A stretch of DNA of 64,000 bases from Streptomyces sp. MP131-18 (GTDB lineage Bacteria; Actinomycetota; Actinomycetes; Streptomycetales; Streptomycetaceae): NCBI RefSeq assembly GCF_001984575.1, contig NZ_LZNS01000001.1, forward strand, positions 5,899,163 to 5,963,162. The letters run 5' to 3'. Each line of letters starts with the position of its first letter. Positions within the stretch are counted from its first letter, which is position 1. The notes beneath the pieces were generated by a model. The model saw nothing but the letters and a program-made list of their open reading frames with translations, had not been told where the DNA came from and did no database searches. Both the position numbers and the translations under genes were made by a program. Shown here in pieces: positions 27,408-35,125 of this stretch.

Positions 27408-27449
27408 CGACTGGGTGGCCTCTCTTCTTCTAAGTGGTCACGGGGCCGT

Positions 27450-27500
27450 CGGCGACCGGGTGTGGGAGGGGCGCCCGGCCCCTCCCACACCCGGTCGCCG
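27450..27500 (-). terminator. Perfect 23-bp hairpin between surface protein and transporter genes
   Basis: Arms 27450-27472 and 27478-27500 are perfect complements with a five-base loop. It starts six bases after the stop of the anchored surface protein gene and about 40 bases before the substrate-binding protein gene. No T-run follows. It could be a partial terminator or an mRNA 3' stabiliser that lets the surface protein be made in excess over the transporter. Confidence 0.6.
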
Positions 27501-27506
27501 TGCGCC

Positions 27507-29729
27507 TCAGGCGTGCGCCGCCGGACGACGCCGGTTGATCGCGAAGGCGGCGGCTCCGCCTGCCATCAGGGCCGCGCTGATCCAGATGAGCAGCGGCGGC
27601 AGATTGCTGCCGGTGCCGGCGAGGTTGCCGCCGGCCACCTGGTCGTCGGACAGTTCGCAGTCCTCGCCGTCCGCCGTCCTGCCCACCGTGACCATCTCGG
27701 TCGTGGTGCCACCCTGCGTCTCAAGGTCGCCGGGAGCGTCCCCGACCGCGAAGGTGTAGGTCTCGGTATCGCTGGTGACCGACTCGCCCGTGTCCGGGTC
27801 GGTGGCGGTGGCCCGGACGGTCAGCGTGTACTGGCCCGCCTCGGCGAACGTCCACTGCGCGTGGGTGTGTGCGGGGCTCTCCTCCCGCACGCTGCCCGGC
27901 AGTTCGTGGCCGCCCTCCGTCAGCAGCGAGACCACGCCGCCGAAGGTGTTGGTCGTGTACAGGTAGACCGAGCCGGGGCCTTCCACCGCGCTGACGGCGA
28001 TCTCCACGTCGGTGTAGCCACTGCCCGCGACCCCGTTGGTATCCCAGCCGGGCCAGATCAGGTTCGGGTCCTGGGTGAGCGGCAGCAGGTAGCCGGCGGG
28101 GCTGCCCGGGTACTCGGCCGGGATGTCCTCGGCGAGCGCATCGGGCTTGACGTGCAGGATCACGTCTTCCGGGGCGTGCCGCACATGGCTGCCGGTCACG
28201 TCCTCCTTGAGGTCCAGGACGAGGTCGTCGCCCTCGGCGGTGACGTTGAACGCGTCGACGTGCCCGTGGTCGAGCACCAGCGCCCGGCCGGGCTCCACGG
28301 GCACCTCATGCTCCTCCTCGACGGGGAAGCACGAGGGCTCTCCGCCGCCGGTGGCCCCGCCGCTGCCCGAACCGCCGTTGCCCGACCCGCCCTCGGTGGC
28401 CCCGCCGCCGGTGGGGCTCCCGACGGCCGCGCCGCCGTTGCCCCCCGAGCCGCTGCCGGTCGTGTCGCCTGGGGCGTCGTCCGCGGTCACCCGGATGGTG
28501 ACCGGCTCGGACGCTGCGACGGCCTCGTGGTCGTGGTCGTAGAGGCGGGCCTGCACCTGGAGACCGTCCGCCTCCTCGGCCACCTCGAACGTGTAGTCGG
28601 CCCCGGTTCCGGCGTCGCCGGCCAGTGCCCACTCGGCCTCGGCAGAGCCGCGGGTGAACCAGTGGTAGTGGTCCAGCTCCGTCCCCGGGGTCTGGACCGC
28701 GGTCAACTCGGCCGTGTCGCCTGGCCGGTAGCGCTCCGCCGTCCCCTCCACGGTGAGCGTGGTGGCGCCGGGGTCCTCGCCCTGGTGATCGTCGATGTGC
28801 ACGGTCACGGGCGCGGACTCGGCGACGACCTCGTGGTCGGCGTCCAGCAGCTCGGCCTTGATCTGCCGGCCGTCGATCTCCGCGGTGCCGGTGTAACGGT
28901 CTCCGTCACCGCCCTCGGCCGCCTCCCAGTCCCCGGCGGCCGAGTCCCTGGTGTACCAGTGGTAGTGGTCCAGGTCCGTCGCGGCGTTGGGCACCGCGGT
29001 CAGCTCCACGGCGTCGCCGGTGTGGTAATGGTCGGCCAGCCCTTCGATCGACAGGCTGCTGGGAACGGGCGGCGGTGCCTCCCGGTCCCCCACGGAGAAG
29101 GCGTAGGCCGCGGTGTTGCTGGTGATCGACTCGCCGGTGCCGGGGTTGGTGGCGGTGGCGCGGGCGGTGAGGGTGTACTCGCCCGGCTCGGTGAACGTCC
29201 ACTGCGCGTGGGTGTGTGCGGGGCTCTCCTCCCGCAGGGTGCCCGGGAGTTCGTAGTCGCCCTCTTCCAGCAGCGGGGTCACGGTGCCGAAGCCGCTGAG
29301 CGTGTACAGGTAGACCGGGCCTGGGCCGTCCACCGCGGAGATGTCGATCTCCACGTCGGTGTAGCCGCTTCCCGCGACCCCGCCCGTGTCCCAGCCGGGC
29401 CAGATGAGGTTCTGGTCCTGCGTCAGCGGCAGCACGTAACCCGCCGGGGCCCCGGGGTACCCCTCGGGGATGCCGTCGATCCAGGCATCCTCCTTCACGT
29501 GCAACAGCACGTCCTCGGGGGCGTGCGGGACGTGGGAGCCGGTGACGTCCTCCTTGAGGTCGAGGACGAGTTCACCGTCCACGACGGAGACGTTGAACGC
29601 ATCGATGTGGCCGTGGTCCAGGACGAGCGGGTCGGCCGCGTGCGCGGTGCCCAGGGCGCCGGCCGCCATGGCCGCGGCCAGGAAGCCCGTGATGGCGTTC
29701 CGCCATCTCGGGCGTGATCGGGTGGTCAT
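27507..29729 (-). CDS. Sortase-anchored surface protein with two wall-repeat domains
   Basis: A 740-residue exported protein, first gene of the anchored-repeat ABC operon. Signal peptide (about 12-32); wall-repeat domain 1 (about 35-205: 'LVLDHGHIDAFNVSV', 'LIWPGWDTGGVAGSG', 'AHTHAQWTFTEPGEYTL'); two Ig-like modules each holding a LDHYHW motif; a Gly/Ser linker; wall-repeat domain 2; and a C-terminal LAGTG (703-707), membrane helix and arginine tail. LAXTG is the class E sortase signal of Streptomyces, so the protein should be attached to the wall. The dense His/Asp motifs suggest zinc capture at the surface, delivered to the binding protein; this role is inferred. GGAG lies 12 bases before the ATG at 29729. 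Confidence 0.88.
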   Translation of the reverse strand: MTTRSRPRWRNAITGFLAAAMAAGALGTAHAADPLVLDHGHIDAFNVSVVDGELVLDLKEDVTGSHVPHAPEDVLLHVKEDAWIDGIPEGYPGAPAGYVLPLTQDQNLIWPGWDTGGVAGSGYTDVEIDISAVDGPGPVYLYTLSGFGTVTPLLEEGDYELPGTLREESPAHTHAQWTFTEPGEYTLTARATATNPGTGESITSNTAAYAFSVGDREAPPPVPSSLSIEGLADHYHTGDAVELTAVPNAATDLDHYHWYTRDSAAGDWEAAEGGDGDRYTGTAEIDGRQIKAELLDADHEVVAESAPVTVHIDDHQGEDPGATTLTVEGTAERYRPGDTAELTAVQTPGTELDHYHWFTRGSAEAEWALAGDAGTGADYTFEVAEEADGLQVQARLYDHDHEAVAASEPVTIRVTADDAPGDTTGSGSGGNGGAAVGSPTGGGATEGGSGNGGSGSGGATGGGEPSCFPVEEEHEVPVEPGRALVLDHGHVDAFNVTAEGDDLVLDLKEDVTGSHVRHAPEDVILHVKPDALAEDIPAEYPGSPAGYLLPLTQDPNLIWPGWDTNGVAGSGYTDVEIAVSAVEGPGSVYLYTTNTFGGVVSLLTEGGHELPGSVREESPAHTHAQWTFAEAGQYTLTVRATATDPDTGESVTSDTETYTFAVGDAPGDLETQGGTTTEMVTVGRTADGEDCELSDDQVAGGNLAGTGSNLPPLLIWISAALMAGGAAAFAINRRRPAAHA

Positions 29730-29791
29730 GTCAGTGAACTGCTCCTTCTCCTGGCGGCTTCGGCCTGCGCGGTGCGTTCCCCTAAGGGGAG

Positions 29792-29815
29792 AATATAAAA
29801 CGAAAATCGTTCCCA
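29792..29815 (-). promoter_or_regulatory. Promoter of the surface protein operon with Zur-box-like site
   Basis: On the minus strand, TTGATG and TATATT are separated by 16 bases, and between them lies TGGGAACGATTTTCG (29815-29801). It matches 11 of 15 positions of the Streptomyces Zur consensus TGAAAATGATTTTCA. Bound Zur would block the promoter when zinc is plentiful. Confidence 0.62.
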
Positions 29816-29826
29816 TCAAGAGGCTA

Positions 29827-29854
29827 TTGGAAACGATTGTCGTTTGTGTAGGGT
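29827..29854 (+). promoter_or_regulatory. Promoter of rpmG2 with Zur-box-like site
   Basis: TTGGAA (29827-29832) and TAGGGT (29849-29854) are 16 bases apart, and TGGAAACGATTGTCG (29828-29842) overlaps the -35 and spacer. It matches 11 of 15 Zur consensus positions and 13 of 15 positions of the other box. The -10 ends six bases before the ATG, so the transcript should be leaderless. Confidence 0.6.
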
Positions 29855-29860
29855 GGCCGC

Positions 29861-30025
29861 ATGGCCCGTGACGACATCCGCCCGGTGATCAAGCTCCGCT
29901 CCACGGCCGGCACCGGCTACACGTACGTGACCCGCAAAAACCGCAGGAACGACCCCGATCGGCTCCAACTCCGCAAGTACGACCCCGTCGTGCGCCGCCA
30001 CGTGACCTTTCGCGAGGAACGATGA
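29861..30025 (+). CDS. rpmG: 50S ribosomal protein L33, zinc-free (C-) form
   Basis: A 54-residue L33 protein, recognisable from 'RPVIKLRSTAGTGYTYVTRK' and 'LQLRKYDPVVRRHVTFRE'. It has no cysteine, so the two CxxC zinc knuckles of the housekeeping form are missing. In Streptomyces and other bacteria such C- paralogues are repressed by Zur and replace the zinc form on the ribosome during zinc shortage, freeing zinc. The overlapping Zur-like box fits this exactly. The gene is small and easily missed. Its stop overlaps the next start (ATGA). Confidence 0.93.
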   Translation: MARDDIRPVIKLRSTAGTGYTYVTRKNRRNDPDRLQLRKYDPVVRRHVTFREER

Positions 30026-30849
30026 CCCACACCCGCCCGTCCCTCGGCGCCGTCCAGGAGACGCTGCTGATACCGCTCTACGGCCGCGCCGCGGAGCACC
30101 GCAAGCCGGAGCCGGCGCTGCGCGACCCGCGAGCCGTGGAGCTGGTCGGGGCGATCGACTACGACTTCTCGCGTTTCGACGAGCTGCCGAGCCTGACCGG
30201 ATCGGTCCTGCGGACCCTCCTGTTCGACTTCTGGACGCGCGACTTCCTCAGCCGTCACCCCGCCGGAACGGTGGTGGAGATCGGCACCGGTCTCAACACC
30301 CGCTACGAACGGGTGGACAACGAGCGGGCGCACTGGTTCGACCTCGATCTGCCGGACGTCATCGAGCTGCGCCGCGCCTTCTTCCGCGACACCCCGCGCA
30401 GACGGATGCTCGCCGCCTCCGTGACCGAGGAAAGCTGGCTGCGCGTCGTCGGCGAACAGTCCGGTGGTCCCTGCTTCTTCTCGGCGGAGGCCGTCCTGCC
30501 CTTCCTCGACGAGGCCGACGTCCGGCGGCTGGTCGAGCGCATCGCCGCCGCCTTCCCCGGCAGTTGGCTGGCCCTGGACAGCAACCTTCCCCGGCTGATC
30601 GAGGCCCAGGACGAGCACGACGCACTCAGCAAGGTCGAGGCCCGACTCCGTTGGGGCTGCGCCGACATAGGAGTCGTCGCCGAGTGGGTCCCCGGCAGCC
30701 GCGTCGCCGGCTCCCACACCATGACGACACTGCCGTCGGACGTGCGCGACGCGCTGCCGCCCCCGTCCCGCCGGATGCTGGAGGAGCTGGCACGCCGGCA
30801 GCTGCCCCAGGTGGAGGGGTACCAAATGCATCTGATCCAACTGCCCTGA
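30022..30849 (+). CDS. Class I SAM-dependent methyltransferase (LCM/O-methyltransferase type)
   Basis: A 275-residue methyltransferase of the leucine-carboxyl-methyltransferase-like family: 'TRDFLSRHPAGTVVEIGTGL' motif I, 'RYERVDNERAHWFDLDLPDV' acidic motif II and 'SAEAVLPFLDEADV'. In characterised relatives these enzymes O-methylate small metabolites, often polyketides or acids; the substrate here is not visible. Its ATG overlaps the rpmG stop, so it is translated from the same leaderless, Zur-boxed mRNA. That makes it a candidate zinc-starvation enzyme, which is unusual for the family. Confidence 0.85.
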   Translation: MTHTRPSLGAVQETLLIPLYGRAAEHRKPEPALRDPRAVELVGAIDYDFSRFDELPSLTGSVLRTLLFDFWTRDFLSRHPAGTVVEIGTGLNTRYERVDNERAHWFDLDLPDVIELRRAFFRDTPRRRMLAASVTEESWLRVVGEQSGGPCFFSAEAVLPFLDEADVRRLVERIAAAFPGSWLALDSNLPRLIEAQDEHDALSKVEARLRWGCADIGVVAEWVPGSRVAGSHTMTTLPSDVRDALPPPSRRMLEELARRQLPQVEGYQMHLIQLP

Positions 30850-30880
30850 CCGGCAGGCGTTCCGGCGCCGCGAGGCGGGG

Positions 30881-31873
30881 CTACCGCCACACCTGCGCGG
30901 CGACGCGGCGGAAGTTGCCGCCCAGGATCGCGGTCACCGCGTCGTCGGGGTACCCCCGGGCGAGAAGCGCGTCCTCGACGGTCAGCAGCCCTTCCGGGGG
31001 TATGAAGGCGATCGGCCCCCAGCGGGTGTAGCAGTCGGGGAACAGCTCCGGGCTCTCCTCGATCAGCGCGTTGAAGTCCTCGTGGTCGAACGGGTAGTCG
31101 GTCGACACCCCGACGTGTGCCGGGCCGACGAGGTCGACGGCGTAGTCGATGTGCCGTACCAGCGCGTCGATCGAGGCGTCGTTCGGGCCGAGGAAGATCC
31201 CGACGCCGGTGATGCCGATGACCCCGCCGGTGGCGGCACACGCCTTGGCCTGCTCATCGGTGATGTTGCGAGGGTGGTCCCACACCGAACGCATGCAGGA
31301 GTGGCTGTAGATCACCGGCTGCTCGGAGACCTCGCACATGTCAAGACCGGTGCGGGCACCGCAGTGCGATCCGTCCGCCACCATGCCGACCGCGTTCATC
31401 TCCCGTATCAGGGCTCGCCCGTAGGCGGTGAGCCCTTCGTCGAGACCGTCCAGGCAGCCGCCGCCGGCCGCGTTGCGGTTGTTGTAGCTCGGCAGCATCG
31501 TGCGGACACCGAGCTCGTAGAACTGGCGCACCCGGTCCAACTGTCCTTCGAGCGGCCCGGAATCCTCCAGGTCGAATGCCACCGCCACCTCGTCCGCACG
31601 CCCGGCGGCGTCGACGTCGTCGACGCCCACGGCCGGCCGCAAACGGTCGTCCGCGGCGATCCGCTCCCGCCAGCTCGCGATGAGACCGGTGACGTCATCG
31701 GTGCGGTGGGGAACGTAGCCCACGTTCACCGAGACGAAGCTGCCTCCCGGCCTGCGGTAGCGGGCCAGTTCGCCGATGTCCGCGTGCTTCTTCAACGGCA
31801 GGCAGCAGTGTTGCTCCCACAGCAGGGACGGGCGGCGCGGTCCTGAAGGTCCGTTCGGCACGGTACATATCAT
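30881..31873 (-). CDS. Membrane dipeptidase (peptidase M19)
   Basis: A 330-residue amidohydrolase-fold metallopeptidase of family M19. 'FDLEDSGPL' supplies the bridging glutamate, 'ADGSHCGARTGLDM' and 'VIYSHSCMRSVWDHPRN' the two histidine ligands, and 'HVGVSTDYPFDHEDF' the late aspartate. The first metal motif reads WEQH where relatives usually have D-x-H, an oddity to verify. There is no signal peptide. The ATG at 31873 lacks a clear ribosome site; a GTG 12 bases on is possible. Substrates may be dipeptides or related amides. Confidence 0.82.
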   Translation of the reverse strand: MICTVPNGPSGPRRPSLLWEQHCCLPLKKHADIGELARYRRPGGSFVSVNVGYVPHRTDDVTGLIASWRERIAADDRLRPAVGVDDVDAAGRADEVAVAFDLEDSGPLEGQLDRVRQFYELGVRTMLPSYNNRNAAGGGCLDGLDEGLTAYGRALIREMNAVGMVADGSHCGARTGLDMCEVSEQPVIYSHSCMRSVWDHPRNITDEQAKACAATGGVIGITGVGIFLGPNDASIDALVRHIDYAVDLVGPAHVGVSTDYPFDHEDFNALIEESPELFPDCYTRWGPIAFIPPEGLLTVEDALLARGYPDDAVTAILGGNFRRVAAQVWR

Positions 31874-31960
31874 GCCAGTGCCCGTTCTTCGCGTCGTGCC
31901 GAACGTGCCGCGGTCGTTCCTGCCGCCGCCTCGGCCCTCCCGTCTCGGTATACCTGCCGG

Positions 31961-33079
31961 TCAGCCGGACATCGCCGCGCGGTAGAGAGCCGCAAGCGCG
32001 TCGTCGATGGGGTGGGGCTGCGGCTTGCCCGAGGAGTCGAGCCTGTTCCACCTCTGAAGGTTCACCGCGACGGCCAGCTGCCGCTTGCCGTCGGCGGAGG
32101 TCATGGCCAGCGCTCCAGCACCCCAGACCGTGCCGCCGTGACCCCAGAAGGTGCCCTGACCGGGAGCCTCCATCGGGTGCAGGCCGAGGCCGTAGTCGAT
32201 CGTCTTTCCTTCGTGGGAGACGACCGGGACGGTGCGTCGCATCTGCGCCAGCGACGATGTGCTGACGATCTCGCCGGCCAGCAGCATGCCGAAGAAGCGA
32301 TTGAGGTCCGTGACAGTCGATATCAGCGAGGCCGCCGGCCCCACCCACGACATGTCGTAGACGCTGTAGTCGCGCGGCGGGTCGATCATGCCGAACCACG
32401 CCTCGTACATCTGTGAGTGCGGCCCGTCGACGTACGGTTCGGCGGGGAGTTCGGTGTCGCGGAGCCCCGCGCGTTCGATGACGTTCCGAGTGACGTACCG
32501 CTCGGCCGAAGTGCCGGTTACCGCTGCCAGGAGTTCGCCGAGGAGCAGGTAGTTGGTGTTGGAGTACACCCCCGGCGTGCGGCCCGGGACGCCGACGGCA
32601 GGTGCGGTGACTCCCATCTCGATCAGTTCGGTGGGATGAAACCGCGTGAGCCGGTGGTCGTCAAGACTCTCGGGCCCGGTGTCCGCGAGGGCGGGAAACG
32701 CTTTGAGGGACGGGTAGGCATAAGGGAGGTACTCGGCGAGGCCGCTGGTGTGGTTGATCAACATCCGCACCGTGATCGCGTCACCGCGTGCTCCGGGAAC
32801 CAGCCTCGGAAGGTACCGGCCGATCGGGGTGTCGAGGCCGATCTGACCGCTCTCGACCTGGTGCAGAACCGCGGCGGCGGTGAAGGTCTTGGTGATGCTG
32901 CCGACGCGGTGCCGCATGTCGGCCGTGATGGGGCGGCCGGTGGCGACATCGGCGACTCCGGCGGCGCCGCGCCAGACCTGGTCGCCGTCACGCACCTCGG
33001 CGAACAGGCCCGGCACCCCGGCGCGGTGGACGTGTCCCAGGGCGGCGTTCAGCTTCGCGGGGTCCAGCGGGTTCCTCAC
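31961..33079 (-). CDS. Serine hydrolase, beta-lactamase/DD-peptidase class C (S12)
   Basis: A 372-residue serine hydrolase. Catalytic SxxK is SITK (S61, K64); the tyrosine motif is in 'GVYSNTNYLLLGE' and the third motif is HGG in 'TFWGHGGTVWGAG'. No signal peptide is seen at the GTG start chosen (33079), which follows AAGGA by eight bases, so it is likely cytoplasmic; the frame is open farther upstream but without support. Members include esterases, D-aminopeptidases and lactamases. It is divergent from a TetR gene and probably its target. Confidence 0.85.
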   Translation of the reverse strand: MRNPLDPAKLNAALGHVHRAGVPGLFAEVRDGDQVWRGAAGVADVATGRPITADMRHRVGSITKTFTAAAVLHQVESGQIGLDTPIGRYLPRLVPGARGDAITVRMLINHTSGLAEYLPYAYPSLKAFPALADTGPESLDDHRLTRFHPTELIEMGVTAPAVGVPGRTPGVYSNTNYLLLGELLAAVTGTSAERYVTRNVIERAGLRDTELPAEPYVDGPHSQMYEAWFGMIDPPRDYSVYDMSWVGPAASLISTVTDLNRFFGMLLAGEIVSTSSLAQMRRTVPVVSHEGKTIDYGLGLHPMEAPGQGTFWGHGGTVWGAGALAMTSADGKRQLAVAVNLQRWNRLDSSGKPQPHPIDDALAALYRAAMSG

Positions 33080-33140
33080 GACATGCGTCCTTTCGTATGT
33101 CCCGGGGTGGGCATCACGTCGTACGTTCACGTCCTCATTA

Positions 33141-33157
33141 TGCACGCGGTGCGTGCA
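33141..33157. promoter_or_regulatory. Putative TetR operator
   Basis: TGCACGC-GGT-GCGTGCA is a perfect 7-bp inverted repeat in the 123-base divergent interval between the serine hydrolase and the TetR gene. The position suits repression of one or both promoters. Confidence 0.6.
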
Positions 33158-33202
33158 ACGCCAAGTGCATAGGTTAGGCTGAGTCCCGGCGAGAGGGGTG
33201 AG

Positions 33203-33853
33203 ATGGCGGGCCGAAGGCGCTGGTCTACCGAGGAGATCCTGGATGCGGCGGCGGAGCTGCTGCGCACGAGCGACGCCGAGTCGTTCAGCGTGCGCAAGCT
33301 CGCCGCGGTGCTCGGCACCGATTCCTCCAGCCTCTACCGGCACTTCCGCAGCAAGACGGAGCTGATGCGGGCGGTCGCCGACCGGATACTCCTGGCCGCC
33401 ATGGACGGCTACCGCCCCGAGGGCGACTGGAAGCAGCGCATCACCGCCCTGGCCCTGCGCGTGAGAGAAGCCTTCGGTCAGCAGCCCCAACTCGCCGCGG
33501 TCTGGGGACGCTACGCGTCAGGCGGCACCGGTTCCCGGCTGGTCATGGAGGAGCTGCTCCAGGCCCTGCGCGCGTCGGGACTGCCCGACCAGGAGATCCC
33601 GACGCGCTACCACAGGATCGCTGTCCTCATCGCCGCGTTGATCGCCTCCGAAGCCGGAGTCAGCACCATCACTCCCAAGGAGTCCGAACAGGGCATGGAA
33701 CTGTTCCGCGTCGCGGTGTTCGGCGCCGACCCCGCACGCTTCCCCGCCCTCGCCCGCTTCGCCCGTGACGTCCGCCCCCTCGGGGCAGACCGCCGCGCCG
33801 CGTTCGAAGAGATCCTCGCCGCCCAACTCGCCGACATCGAGGCCGCGATCTGA
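33203..33853 (+). CDS. TetR-family transcriptional regulator
   Basis: A 216-residue repressor. The N-terminal TetR DNA-binding domain reads 'TEEILDAAAELLRTSDAESF' and 'KLAAVLGTDSSSLYRHFRSK'; the C-terminal ligand domain is divergent, similar in outline to TetR_C class proteins ('LRVREAFGQQPQLAAVWGRY'). The ATG follows GAGAGGGG. Divergent to the serine hydrolase with a palindrome between, so local control is likely. Confidence 0.9.
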   Translation: MAGRRRWSTEEILDAAAELLRTSDAESFSVRKLAAVLGTDSSSLYRHFRSKTELMRAVADRILLAAMDGYRPEGDWKQRITALALRVREAFGQQPQLAAVWGRYASGGTGSRLVMEELLQALRASGLPDQEIPTRYHRIAVLIAALIASEAGVSTITPKESEQGMELFRVAVFGADPARFPALARFARDVRPLGADRRAAFEEILAAQLADIEAAI

Positions 33854-33926
33854 CCGAGCTGGGCGGGCAGCCGGCGCTGATGGTGATGTCCGCCGCAAAC
33901 CGCGAGGGCGGTGCCGGAAGGCACGC

Positions 33927-33958
33927 CCAGGCCGCGTCCTCTGGAGGACGCGGCCTGG
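33927..33958. terminator. Bidirectional hairpin terminator
   Basis: Arms 33927-33941 and 33944-33958 are perfect complements (15 bp, two-base apex). It lies after the TetR gene and before the convergent SDR gene. There is no T-run, as usual in high-GC actinomycetes. Confidence 0.6.
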
Positions 33959-34057
33959 GGCCGGCGCTCGACCGCAGTCTCCAGGGTCAGTTGAAGCTGT
34001 TCTCGGAGGTGAGGGTGGCGGTGGCGGTGACGTGCCCGCTGGGCGGCGCGGTCACCC

Positions 34058-35125
34058 TCACGCGTCCTTTGAGGAGTCGGTGTCGGCGCTTGTGCCGGCG
34101 CTCTTGCTGGTCCACGGCTTCGGGACCCGGGCGGCGGCGTGCACATGCCGGTCCGCCCAGTGGAGGACGGAGCGGTACAGCGCCTCGGAAGGGTCCGCGA
34201 CCGGGTCGGTGACGTCGATCGGGTGCGAACGGTTGAAGTACGGGCGGAACCTGCCGTACGACTCGACCGCCCCGAGTTGCGACCTGGACAGATGCTTGCG
34301 GGCCATCGGTAGGTAAAACCGGTCCCAGGCACGGGGTTTGACGTATGGCGGCGGCTCGATCGGGGCGACGCCGCGCCGGGCCCGCCACTCGTTGAGCCCG
34401 TCGATGATGACCTTGTGCGTGCCGTCCACGCTCAGCGCCGCGGTGCCGCCCCCGACGACCGCCACCCTCGCGTGTCCTGACGTGCGGCCGGCGGGGCCTG
34501 ACATGACGATCCTGGTGATGATCCCGGCCGCGTCGTCGGTTGACGCGATGTCGACGTAACCGCCGGGGTCTCCGACGACCACCGGGAGCGCTCCGGAGCA
34601 CAACCCGCGCATCAGGGCGAACACTCCGCCGAAGCGGTCGATGAACCCGTCGTCGCGGCGGCCGCATATCAGCGGCAGCCGGACGATGTCCGCCCCGGGG
34701 TGTTCCCGGGCCACCCATACCTCGGCGCGTGCCTTCGCCCACTCGTACGTGTTATGGAAGTCCTCCGGGTTTTGCTGTCCGTGCTCCAGAGCGGCTCCGC
34801 GGCCCTCTACGGCGATCGTCGAGAGTTGCACGACATGCGTATCCGGGCCCGCCAGCGCGAAAAACGCTGCCGTGGAGGCCGTGTTGGCCGTGTACGCCTC
34901 CTCGGCCGGGAGCCCCCACCGGGTGTCGGCGGCGGCGTTGACCATGACGTCCCAGGAACGCCGTACCGTACGCGGCGCCTCCTCCGCGCCGATCCGCCAG
35001 GCCACGTCGCGCGCGCCGGGGCCGCCCGAGCGGCTGATCCGCCAGGTGGTCGCCCCGGATCGTTCCAGGCGGCGGCAGAGCTCCCCGCCGACCGCCCCCG
35101 ACGCGCCCGCCACGAGTACGTCCAC
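34058..35125 (-). CDS. NAD(P)-dependent extended SDR / epimerase family protein
   Basis: A 355-residue extended short-chain dehydrogenase. Rossmann motif GASGAVG lies at residues 8-14, the catalytic YxxxK is in 'NTYEWAKARAEV' and 'VVQLSTIAVEG' carries the serine. It resembles NAD-dependent epimerase/dehydratases and the reductase domains of thioester reductases; substrate unknown. I start at GTG 35125 so that the Rossmann fold begins at once; an ATG 84 bases upstream adds a sequence unlike the family. The C-terminal 100 residues are helical and basic and not recognised. Confidence 0.75.
   Translation of the reverse strand: MDVLVAGASGAVGGELCRRLERSGATTWRISRSGGPGARDVAWRIGAEEAPRTVRRSWDVMVNAAADTRWGLPAEEAYTANTASTAAFFALAGPDTHVVQLSTIAVEGRGAALEHGQQNPEDFHNTYEWAKARAEVWVAREHPGADIVRLPLICGRRDDGFIDRFGGVFALMRGLCSGALPVVVGDPGGYVDIASTDDAAGIITRIVMSGPAGRTSGHARVAVVGGGTAALSVDGTHKVIIDGLNEWRARRGVAPIEPPPYVKPRAWDRFYLPMARKHLSRSQLGAVESYGRFRPYFNRSHPIDVTDPVADPSEALYRSVLHWADRHVHAAARVPKPWTSKSAGTSADTDSSKDA

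Noticed and set aside
26208..29717. 1,169-residue plus-strand open frame opposite the binding and surface protein genes
   Set aside because: Complementary shadow of two well-supported genes; Val/Arg/Gly-rich with no recognisable fold.
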